64,000 nt of DNA from Anaerolineaceae bacterium UBA4890 (GTDB lineage: Bacteria; Chloroflexota; Anaerolineae; Anaerolineales; Anaerolineaceae): contig DHCY01000004.1 in the NCBI GenBank assembly GCA_002399085.1, positions 80,821 through 144,820 on the forward strand. Reading direction: 5' to 3'. The first letter of the stretch is position 1, and the number at the start of each line of letters is the position of its first letter. The position numbers were made by a program, and so were the translations under genes. Below, piece after piece: positions 26,225 to 33,896 of this stretch. The notes below the pieces were generated by a model. That model was not told the DNA's origin. It saw only the letters and a program-made list of their open reading frames with translations, and made no database searches.

Positions 26225-26681
26225 ACAAAGTGAAGGATCAACGCTCAAGCACGTTAAACACCCACCCCCCTGCCCCCCTCCCATCGCTTCGCTGGAGGGG
26301 GTGGTAATGGAAAATTGCTGCCTCACCTCCTTAGCTTTGCTGGAGGTAATCGATAATTGCAAGTCACAAAAATCACTGTAATCCTATTTGAAGGGATTTA
26401 TATTCTGCTTCGCAAGAGCGAGTGGCACCAACACAGTAAACACCCACCCCCCTACCCCCCTCCCATCGCGGCGCTGGAGGGGTGGAAATGACAAACCGCC
26501 TGTTCTGCACTAGCGCGCAAGCGCACGGTCGAGAGGAGCGCGCAGGCGCACGGTCAAGAGGAACGCGCAGGTGCGCGTTCCGTACAATCAACCCTTACAT
26601 AAACGACCTCTTGTCGAGATTAGCTTCGATTCAACGCTCTGGTGGTAATATTAATCCCCAAAACAAGCTATTGAGGAGTTT
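26225..26681. repeat. Repeat-rich intergenic region
   Basis: Two related elements, 26255-26304 and 26437-26485, share TAAACACCCACCCCCCT, CCCCCCTCCCATCGC and a GCTGGAGGGG end, forming imperfect palindromes. At 26514-26585 a 25-bp unit starting CGCGCAAGCGCACGG is repeated 2.8 times (starts 26514, 26539, 26564). No gene is supported here. Confidence 0.75.
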
Positions 26682-28802
26682 ATGACCGATTATCGAATCA
26701 AATCTCACCCCATTCTGATCGATGAAAGTGAAGCAACAATTCCTTTCTACTGGCAAGACAAACTTTTTTACGCAAAACCAAACGAAATGATTTCTTCCGC
26801 TCTGATCGCCCAGGGCATCCAGGTTTTTCGCCATCACGTCAAGGATCAAAGCCCCCAAGGCATCTTTTGTGCCAATGGGCAATGTTCCCAATGTATGGTG
26901 ATTGCAAATGGGCTCCCTGTTAAGGCTTGCATGACGACTGTTCTGCCGGAAATGAAAGTATTTCCGGCAGATGGTTTACCGACATTGCCGGCAAATTTTA
27001 GAGATTTTCCAGACGTTAATAAGTTCCCGCGAAACCAGGAATGCGAGGTGCTAATCATCGGCGCTGGACCGGCGGGGTTGTCGGCTGCAGTTGAACTGGG
27101 TAAATTGGGCGCGAAAGTACTGTTGATCGATGATAAGAACCAACTGGGTGGCAAACTTGTGCTGCAGACCCACCGCTTTTTTGGTTCAAAGAATGCGGTC
27201 TATGCTGGCACCAGGGGAATCGAAATCGCCAAAATCCTGGCTAAACAGGTGCAGGAACTTCCCACCGTAGAGATTTGGACGAATTCAACCGCGGTCGGTG
27301 TCTTTGAAGACCGGGTTGTGGATGTTTATCGTGATCAGACTGAAAATGTTCACATCATACCAAAAATCCTGTTGGTAGCCACAGGTGCAAAGGAGCGCAG
27401 CCTCAGTTTTGCAGGCAACACCCTGCCCGGAGTTTACGGTGCCGGCGCGTTCCAAACGCTTGTGAATCGCGACCTGGTGAAACCCTGTGAAAACCTTTTC
27501 ATCATTGGCGGCGGGAATGTGGGGTTGATCGCTGGTTATCACGCCATCCAGGCTGGCATACACGTGGCTGGTTTGGTCGAGGCTGCTCCGCAATGCGGCG
27601 GATACAAGGTTCACACAGACAAACTGGTACGCTCAGGTGTGCCGATTTATACATCTCACACGGTTGTTGAAGCTCTCGGTACCGAAAAAGTCGAAGCGGT
27701 GGTGATTGCCCAGGTCGATAATAACTTCCAGCCAATCCCAGGCACTGAAAAAATATACGATTGCGACACCCTGCTGATTGCCGTTGGTCTCGAACCAGTG
27801 GATGAGTTCCTACGCGTCGCCAGGCAAGTTGGTATGGATGTTTACGCGGCTGGAGATGCCAATGAGATTGCCGAGGCATCTGCAGCTATTTTTTCAGGCA
27901 AGATTGTTGGCAACGAAATTGCCAAAAAACTAGGCAAAGACCTTCCAGATATTCCCTCATCCTGGCTCGAAACAGAGGAAATTCTTAAATCAAGACCTGG
28001 AATGGTATTTCCGGAGAAGCATATCGACAAACTCGATGGTGTTTTCCCGGTTTTCCACTGCAGCCAGGAGATCCCCTGCAACCCCTGCTCGGATGTGTGT
28101 CCGAAAGATCTGATCTTCATTGATGAAGCCGATATCCGCCATTTGCCCCTTTTTGACGAAGAGCGCGTGGATGAGTGCATTGCTTGCGGTCGCTGCGTTG
28201 CGGTCTGCCCAGGGCTGGCAGTCAGCCTGGTCGATTTTCGCAAACGGAATCAGACCGCCCTGGTAAGCCTGCCAGTAGAGCAAGACTACCCTTGGATTTC
28301 TGTGGGTAACGAGATAGAGGTCACTGATACGGATGGGATTGCGCTTGGGAGTTTCAAGATTGAGAAGATCAAGACAGTGTCTGGCTACAAAGATGGCACG
28401 CGCTTGTTAAACATTGAAGTGCCGATCGCGATTGCCAAGCAAGTGGCTGGTTTTCGTGTAATTCAACCCAGTTTGGTCAAAGCCTTTGAGCCCGATACAG
28501 AAATGCCTGAAAATTTGGACGATAGTGCCTACATCTGCCGCTGTGAGCGCATCACAGCCGGCGAGATTAGACAGCTGATCCAAATGGGCATCAAGGATAT
28601 CAACCAGATCAAAGCCGTCACGCACGCCAGCATGGGCTCTTGCGGCGGCAAAACCTGCCTAAACCTGATCAGGCGCATGTTTGCCGCTGAAGGAATACCA
28701 TTATCAGAGATAACCGACCCACCGGTCAGACCGGCTTTTGTAGAGGTTCCTGTAAAAGATTTTATTGAGCATGCAAACGAAGTCGAAGGAGAAACCCGAT
28801 GA
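26682..28802 (+). CDS. Iron-sulfur/FAD oxidoreductase, HcnAB/sarcosine oxidase-alpha-like fusion
   Basis: 706 residues with a multi-domain order: [2Fe-2S] ferredoxin (C63, C68, C71, C83), FAD domain (IIGAGPAGLSAAVELG, about 116), NAD(P)-type domain (IIGGGNVGLIAGY, about 275), two cysteine clusters near 460-510 (CNPCSDVCPK; CIACGRCVAVCPG) that fit [4Fe-4S], and a C-terminal BFD-like [2Fe-2S] region (CRCERITAGEI ... GSCGGKTC). This corresponds to HcnA+HcnB, or the alpha subunit of dye-linked proline dehydrogenase or sarcosine oxidase. It overlaps the next gene (ATGA), which supplies the substrate-oxidising subunit. The substrate is not determined. Confidence 0.88.
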   Translation: MTDYRIKSHPILIDESEATIPFYWQDKLFYAKPNEMISSALIAQGIQVFRHHVKDQSPQGIFCANGQCSQCMVIANGLPVKACMTTVLPEMKVFPADGLPTLPANFRDFPDVNKFPRNQECEVLIIGAGPAGLSAAVELGKLGAKVLLIDDKNQLGGKLVLQTHRFFGSKNAVYAGTRGIEIAKILAKQVQELPTVEIWTNSTAVGVFEDRVVDVYRDQTENVHIIPKILLVATGAKERSLSFAGNTLPGVYGAGAFQTLVNRDLVKPCENLFIIGGGNVGLIAGYHAIQAGIHVAGLVEAAPQCGGYKVHTDKLVRSGVPIYTSHTVVEALGTEKVEAVVIAQVDNNFQPIPGTEKIYDCDTLLIAVGLEPVDEFLRVARQVGMDVYAAGDANEIAEASAAIFSGKIVGNEIAKKLGKDLPDIPSSWLETEEILKSRPGMVFPEKHIDKLDGVFPVFHCSQEIPCNPCSDVCPKDLIFIDEADIRHLPLFDEERVDECIACGRCVAVCPGLAVSLVDFRKRNQTALVSLPVEQDYPWISVGNEIEVTDTDGIALGSFKIEKIKTVSGYKDGTRLLNIEVPIAIAKQVAGFRVIQPSLVKAFEPDTEMPENLDDSAYICRCERITAGEIRQLIQMGIKDINQIKAVTHASMGSCGGKTCLNLIRRMFAAEGIPLSEITDPPVRPAFVEVPVKDFIEHANEVEGETR

Positions 28803-29959
28803 GCCAGAATATGACCTACGATGTGATCATTGCCGGTGCCGGCTCCATCGGAACGCCCACGGCGTTATACCTGGCACAAGCGGGACTCAAAGTTTTAGTA
28901 CTGGAAGCAATGGCAAGCCCGGGTCAGGCTTCCAATAAGCACGCGATTGGGGGCGTGCGTGCCACCCATTCTGACCCATCCAAGATTCATTTATGCACCA
29001 GTTCCATTGAGATTTTCTCGACCTGGAAAGAGACTTACGGCGATGATATCGACTGGCGTTCTGGCGGCTACAATTTTGTCGCCTATACTAACGAAATTGA
29101 AGCCACACTGAAGAGTCTTTTAGACCGGCAGCGAGAACTGGGACTGAATATCGATTGGGTTAGCAAAGAAGAAAATCTTGAAATTGTCCCTCACCTTAAT
29201 CCGGAAGGCTTACGCGGCGGCACCTTTTCACCGGAAGATGGCAGTGCCTCACCCCTAAAAGCCTGTTTCGCGTTTTGGAAGCACGCCCAGGCTGCAGGCG
29301 CTGATTTCCGTTTTAATGAAAAGGTGACGGGGATCGACGTAGAAAGCAATAAGGTTCAGGGAGTGAGGACAAACAAGGGTTCTTACTCCTGCAACATTTT
29401 CCTCAATAGTGCCGGCGGTTGGTCGCGTCAGATTTCTCAAATGGTGGGGGTTGACATTCCGATCGAGCCTGACGCCCACGAAGCCGGCATCACTGAACCA
29501 GTCCAACCGATGTTTGACACCATGGTTGTCGATATTCGAGCCTGCCCTGGCTCCAGCAACTTTTACTTCTATCAGCACCCAACCGGGAAGATCATCTTTT
29601 GCCTTACCCCTGAGCCACAGCTGTGGGGCAACCGCACGCAAAATACCAGTTCGTTTTTGCCACAATCCTGCCAGCGCTTGGTGGATCTGATGCCCATTTT
29701 GGGTAACATCCGTGTTCGTCGAACCTGGCGCGGGACCTACCCCATGACCCCGGATGGCAACCCGATCATTGGTGGTGTGGAAGGTTTGGATGGCTACATG
29801 ATAGGTGCCGGAACTTGTGGACAAGGGTTTATGCTTGGTCCGGGTGTTGGAAAATTGCTGACAAATGCCATCATAGGAAACCTGAACCAATTGGAGAAAG
29901 ATTGCCTGCACCGAATGCGCTATGATCGCGCATTTGACCGCAAGGAATTGCTCAAGTAA
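28799..29959 (+). CDS. FAD-dependent amino acid/amine dehydrogenase subunit (DAO family)
   Basis: 386 residues. FAD-binding IIAGAGSIGTPTALYLAQAG at the N-terminus and GAGTCGQGFMLGPGVGKLLT at the C-terminus are typical of the DAO/sarcosine oxidase beta, HcnC and proline dehydrogenase beta family. Coupled to the iron-sulfur subunit by a 4-bp overlap. Likely oxidises a secondary amine, D-amino acid, proline or glycine, passing electrons through the partner's clusters. The partner's extra [4Fe-4S] region suggests ferredoxin or quinone as the acceptor rather than oxygen (inference). Confidence 0.88.
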   Translation: MSQNMTYDVIIAGAGSIGTPTALYLAQAGLKVLVLEAMASPGQASNKHAIGGVRATHSDPSKIHLCTSSIEIFSTWKETYGDDIDWRSGGYNFVAYTNEIEATLKSLLDRQRELGLNIDWVSKEENLEIVPHLNPEGLRGGTFSPEDGSASPLKACFAFWKHAQAAGADFRFNEKVTGIDVESNKVQGVRTNKGSYSCNIFLNSAGGWSRQISQMVGVDIPIEPDAHEAGITEPVQPMFDTMVVDIRACPGSSNFYFYQHPTGKIIFCLTPEPQLWGNRTQNTSSFLPQSCQRLVDLMPILGNIRVRRTWRGTYPMTPDGNPIIGGVEGLDGYMIGAGTCGQGFMLGPGVGKLLTNAIIGNLNQLEKDCLHRMRYDRAFDRKELLK

Positions 29960-30030
29960 AGGCAACCTCCCGCAAGAACCATACATTCCCAAATGCCAGG
30001 TGGTCTGATTTGGCTTACAATTAGACCGAC

Positions 30031-32223
30031 ATGGAAATCGAACAATTCCTCAACAAATTACCAGATGCCTATTCGCGTACCGACCGGGAAATGCTCGAAA
30101 AGGCTTACCGTTTCGCCGAAAAAGCCCACCAGGGGCAAACCCGCGCGAACGGTCAGCCATATTTTTCGCATCCCTTGGGCGTCGCTAATATCCTGATTGA
30201 TATGGATGCGATTGCCGAGATCACGGTAGCAGCACTCTTGCATGATGTCATGGTCGATTGCGGCGTCACGGGCAAACAATTGCGGGCTGAATTTGGTGAG
30301 ACGATTGCCCGATATGTGGAAGATGTGACCCGAATTACCAGTTTGCCCTATATTTTCAGGGCAGATCAACATCCTGATGAGCGCAAGCCACTATCAGAAA
30401 CCACAGGTTCTGCCTCGAAAATTAACGAAGACCTGGCGGAGACATTGCGGAAAATGCTGCTGGCGATTGGCGACGATGTCAGAGTGGTGGTGATCAAGCT
30501 GGCTTGCCGCTTGCATAACATGCGCACGCTCAATGCCCTGCCACAGGATCGTCAGAAGAGAATCGCCCAGGAAACCCTGGATATTTTTGCTCCTTTGGCG
30601 AATCGCCTGGGTATCTGGCAGATGAAGTGGGAGCTTGAAGATCTCGGCTTTCGTTATACAAATCCAGATAAATACAAGGAGATCGCTGAGAATCTAACCC
30701 TGCGCCGCACCAAGCGTATGGAAGAAGTTGATAAAATCATCGAGACGCTCCTTGACTTGCTACAAAAATCAGAGATTAAAGCCAAGATCACGGGCAGACC
30801 AAAACATATCTACTCGATCTATCGCAAGATGCTCAATAAAGAGAAGAGTTTTGATGGTATCCGGGATTTGAGAGCCGTTCGGATAATCGTTGATGACGTC
30901 GAAACCTGTTACAAGGTGCTTGGCATCATTCACACCCACTACTCCCCTATTCCGGGTGAGTTTGACGACTATATAGCCGCCAAAAAAGCGAACGATTATC
31001 AATCTTTGCATACTGCAGTGATCTATTCGGACGGCAAACCCCTTGAAGTTCAAATTCGAACCTACGAGATGCACCAGAATGCTGAATACGGCATCGCTGC
31101 TCATTGGCGCTACAAAGAAAACAAGCAGCACCTCTCGGGAAAGTATGAACAAAAAGTAAGTGCTATGCGCAGTTTGCTTGCCTGGAGTATGGAAGTTGAC
31201 GATAACCAGGAGCTGCTGGAAGGCATGCGCACCGATATTTTCAAAGACCGCGTCTACGTCGTCACCCCCAAGGGTGATGTTGTCGATCTGCCGCAAGGCT
31301 CCACTCCGATCGATTTTGCTTACCAGGTGCATACCGACATTGGTCACCGCACACGGGGGGCGAAAATCAACGGTAGGTTGGTCCCGCTTAACTATAATCT
31401 GCAAACCGGTGACCAGGTGGAAATCCTGACCGTGAACCGGGGTGGACCCAGCCGGGACTGGCTGAACCCAAACCTGGGGTTGGTCAAATCGAGCCGCTCC
31501 CGTTCAAAAATCAGGCTGTGGTTCAAACAGCAAGACCGCGGACAAAACCTTGAGCACGGCAAGATCCTTGTCGAAAAAGAATTGAAACGCCTGGGGATTG
31601 AAGATTTCGATCTCCGCTTGGTGTTGGCGGCTTTTAATGCCAAGACAATCGAGGATCTGTATGTAGGAATCGGTACAGGTGATATTCCCATTGGCAAGCT
31701 TGTCAATCGAATCGGTGAGTTCCAGGCTGATGCTCTGAAATCAGAAGAACTGGTACTGGAAGAACCTGGAAAGGTCAAAACTGACGATTCAATTACCGTC
31801 ATGGGGCTGAACCGCATGGACCACACCTTCGCCCGGTGCTGCAACCCGATGCCAGGTGACCCGATTATCGGTTACGTTACCAGGGGTCGCGGCGTTACGA
31901 TCCACCGTATGGATTGCCCCAATGCCCTGCGAATCAAAGACACTGAAAGACTAATTAAAGTCGATTGGGGGATCGCCCAGCAAACCTACCCGGTCCCACT
32001 GCAAATCACAGCCTATGATCGCCAAGGGCTGGTCAGTGACATATCGACGGTGTTATCCAGCGAACCAGTTCGCCTGATTGATCTCTCCATGACAACCAGG
32101 CAGCATGTGGTCAAGATCAACCTGGTGCTGGAAGTCCCCGGAATCAACCAACTCAGCCGGGTGTTGGCAAGGCTTGAAAACCTGCCTAACGTTATTGAAG
32201 CCACAAGAGTACGTCCGGGGTAA
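30031..32223 (+). CDS. relA: RelA/SpoT-family ppGpp synthetase, hydrolase domain degenerate
   Basis: 730 residues with the full-length Rel layout: HD domain, synthetase, TGS (DRVYVVTPKGDVVDLPQGST), zinc/helical region and ACT (VPLQITAYDRQGLVSDIST). The HD site keeps H71 and D72 but the ED pair is V75-D76, and the metal ligand of LADRLHN is Cys159 (LACRLHNMRT). The synthetase loop carries EFDD before YIAAKKANDYQSLHT, the ExDD form of monofunctional RelA rather than RxKD of bifunctional Rel. It should therefore make but not degrade (p)ppGpp. A TACAAT at 30016-30021 suggests a near-leaderless mRNA. Confidence 0.93.
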   Translation: MEIEQFLNKLPDAYSRTDREMLEKAYRFAEKAHQGQTRANGQPYFSHPLGVANILIDMDAIAEITVAALLHDVMVDCGVTGKQLRAEFGETIARYVEDVTRITSLPYIFRADQHPDERKPLSETTGSASKINEDLAETLRKMLLAIGDDVRVVVIKLACRLHNMRTLNALPQDRQKRIAQETLDIFAPLANRLGIWQMKWELEDLGFRYTNPDKYKEIAENLTLRRTKRMEEVDKIIETLLDLLQKSEIKAKITGRPKHIYSIYRKMLNKEKSFDGIRDLRAVRIIVDDVETCYKVLGIIHTHYSPIPGEFDDYIAAKKANDYQSLHTAVIYSDGKPLEVQIRTYEMHQNAEYGIAAHWRYKENKQHLSGKYEQKVSAMRSLLAWSMEVDDNQELLEGMRTDIFKDRVYVVTPKGDVVDLPQGSTPIDFAYQVHTDIGHRTRGAKINGRLVPLNYNLQTGDQVEILTVNRGGPSRDWLNPNLGLVKSSRSRSKIRLWFKQQDRGQNLEHGKILVEKELKRLGIEDFDLRLVLAAFNAKTIEDLYVGIGTGDIPIGKLVNRIGEFQADALKSEELVLEEPGKVKTDDSITVMGLNRMDHTFARCCNPMPGDPIIGYVTRGRGVTIHRMDCPNALRIKDTERLIKVDWGIAQQTYPVPLQITAYDRQGLVSDISTVLSSEPVRLIDLSMTTRQHVVKINLVLEVPGINQLSRVLARLENLPNVIEATRVRPG

Positions 32224-32300
32224 AGCGCTGATTCAGCTTTACGCTTACCCTGGTCTAAGGTAAAATGGCGAACGAATAGCAAACAAAATATGGAGAAGAA

Positions 32301-32546
32301 ATGACAAAAATTCGCTGTAAATACCTGGATTGTCAGTTCCTGGACGAGCGTTATTGCAGTGCCGCTGCAATTGAGCTCAATCCGGATGCCGGCTGCCTCA
32401 CCTATCGACCAGTCGATGATGACGTATCGATTACCGATTGGGACAGTGAGGAACTCGAATCCTGGGACGAGGACGAAGAAACAGAAAGTCTATGGGAAGT
32501 CGAGGAAGAAGAAGACGAACTCGACGATGACGACGAAGAGTTATAA
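32301..32546 (+). CDS. Small Cys-containing acidic protein
   Basis: 81 residues; GGAGAAG 6 bases before ATG. The N-terminal half has CKYLDCQFLDERYCSAA and a later Cys in DAGCLTY, four cysteines that could bind zinc. The C-terminal half is almost entirely Asp and Glu. Family not recognised. It lies between relA and a short hypothetical gene in a co-directional run ending in asp23-nusB. Confidence 0.75.
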   Translation: MTKIRCKYLDCQFLDERYCSAAAIELNPDAGCLTYRPVDDDVSITDWDSEELESWDEDEETESLWEVEEEEDELDDDDEEL

Positions 32547-32584
32547 CTGACCCAGGTCCGCAAGACCTTAAGAAAGGAATAGAA

Positions 32585-33100
32585 ATGAGCGAACTCCAGC
32601 CTTTATACGTTATCAACGTGTTTATTGAAGCATGGTTCAGGCAAGAGATCATTGAAAATGTGCTGACAGATTTTTCAGTTTATAGCGATGAGGTGCGCAA
32701 AAATCTGGCAGAAACCCTGAAGACCGAAGTCAAAGTCAGCGGATTTCGCAATCCACTGACAGCGCCAAAACGATTACTAGTACGGGAATCGGAAAAATTG
32801 TTTGAAACCGACCCTTATTTTGTGAAGGCGATTTTGGACGCCTGGGTTCAATTGTATGACAAGCACAGCCCTACATTTGATAAAGCATTGAAAACCCTCG
32901 GGTTCATGGTTTCTCCAATTGCGCCTGCTTATGAAAACCCTGTCAATGCCTTTGAACAAGGCTGGCCTGATGGTGTCGATTATCCAAAAGTGATTGAAGC
33001 AGTTCGAAAAGAAGACGCTAAACTTGAGATGACCGATGACCAAATTGTGCTTTATAGCATTCTCCAGACAGGGTATTTGCCTGGAGAGCACGAGGAATAA
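32585..33100 (+). CDS. Hypothetical protein
   Basis: 171 residues; AAGAAAGGAATAGAA before ATG gives a good ribosome site. No family recognised. Mostly helical, soluble. Segments FIEAWFRQEIIENVL and GFMVSPIAPAYENP are distinctive. Four bases before the Asp23-like gene, so probably co-transcribed with it and nusB. Confidence 0.75.
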   Translation: MSELQPLYVINVFIEAWFRQEIIENVLTDFSVYSDEVRKNLAETLKTEVKVSGFRNPLTAPKRLLVRESEKLFETDPYFVKAILDAWVQLYDKHSPTFDKALKTLGFMVSPIAPAYENPVNAFEQGWPDGVDYPKVIEAVRKEDAKLEMTDDQIVLYSILQTGYLPGEHEE

Positions 33101-33104
33101 CAAA

Positions 33105-33452
33105 ATGACTGATAATCAAACCACCGACACAACTTTCGGCGTTATCGGCAAAACAACCATTGCCCCATCAGTGTTAAGCACCATCGCCAAACTAACCACT
33201 CTGGAGATTCCTGGCGTGAGCCGCATGGCAGAGATCAAACAACTTTCATCTCCTGAAAACGAAGGGGTCAAGGTTGAGCTGAAGGATGGCTCCATCTATC
33301 TCGATCTTTACATCATCCTTAGCAGTGAAAATAATGCCCGGCTAGTCGCCGAATCGATTCAACAGCGAGTACACCGTGCCATCACCGAGATGGTTGGCAT
33401 GGATGTCGCTAACATCAATGTTCATATTGTTGATGTTGATATTGAAGCTTAG
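33105..33452 (+). CDS. Asp23/Gls24 family protein
   Basis: 115 residues from ATG 33105 (AGGAATAAC upstream; the frame is open back to 33036 inside the previous gene). Asp23 signature: TTIAPSVLSTIAKLTTLEIP, VELKDGSIYLDLYIIL and VGMDVANINVHIVDV. Members are membrane- or envelope-linked stress proteins in Gram-positive bacteria. The YqhY-NusB neighbourhood of Bacillus has the same order, so this is probably the YqhY equivalent. Confidence 0.88.
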   Translation: MTDNQTTDTTFGVIGKTTIAPSVLSTIAKLTTLEIPGVSRMAEIKQLSSPENEGVKVELKDGSIYLDLYIILSSENNARLVAESIQQRVHRAITEMVGMDVANINVHIVDVDIEA

Positions 33453-33458
33453 CTAATT

Positions 33459-33896
33459 ATGAAATTACGTACACGAGCAAGAGTTGTTGCACTTCAAGTT
33501 TTGTTTGAATTGGATTTGACCAATCATTTGCTCGGAGAGGTATTGGATGAAAGGTCGCTCGACCAGGAATTGGACGAAAGTCAGTATGAGTTTGCGCGTG
33601 CGCTGATATCTGGTGTTCGCGAAAATGCTCCGACGCTGGATAAATTGATCAGCGAGCACGCTCCTGAGTGGCCTCTCGATCAGGTTGCTGTGGTTGACCG
33701 CAACATTTTGCGGATGGCTTTGTGGGAAGTTGCCTTTTATCAGAAAACCCCGCTGAAAGTCGGTATAAATGAAGCCGTTGAACTGGCGAAAATGTTTGGG
33801 ACAGATTCCTCACCGCGATTCATCAATGGCGTACTCGGCAGCCTGGCAGCTAATCTTGATAGCATCAAAAAATCGAACCAAATAGATGGTGAGTAA
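33459..33896 (+). CDS. nusB: Transcription antitermination factor NusB
   Basis: 145 residues, usual length. RTRARVVALQVLFELD at the N-terminus and VDRNILRMALWEV with TPLKVGINEAVELAKMFG at the C-terminus are NusB signatures. Binds boxA RNA with S10 in rRNA antitermination. Starts 6 bases after the Asp23 gene; its own ribosome site is weak, implying coupling. Confidence 0.95.
   Translation: MKLRTRARVVALQVLFELDLTNHLLGEVLDERSLDQELDESQYEFARALISGVRENAPTLDKLISEHAPEWPLDQVAVVDRNILRMALWEVAFYQKTPLKVGINEAVELAKMFGTDSSPRFINGVLGSLAANLDSIKKSNQIDGE

Noticed and set aside
26514..26585. CRISPR-like array
   Set aside because: The 25-bp units are adjacent without spacers, with under three copies and no cas genes in the window.
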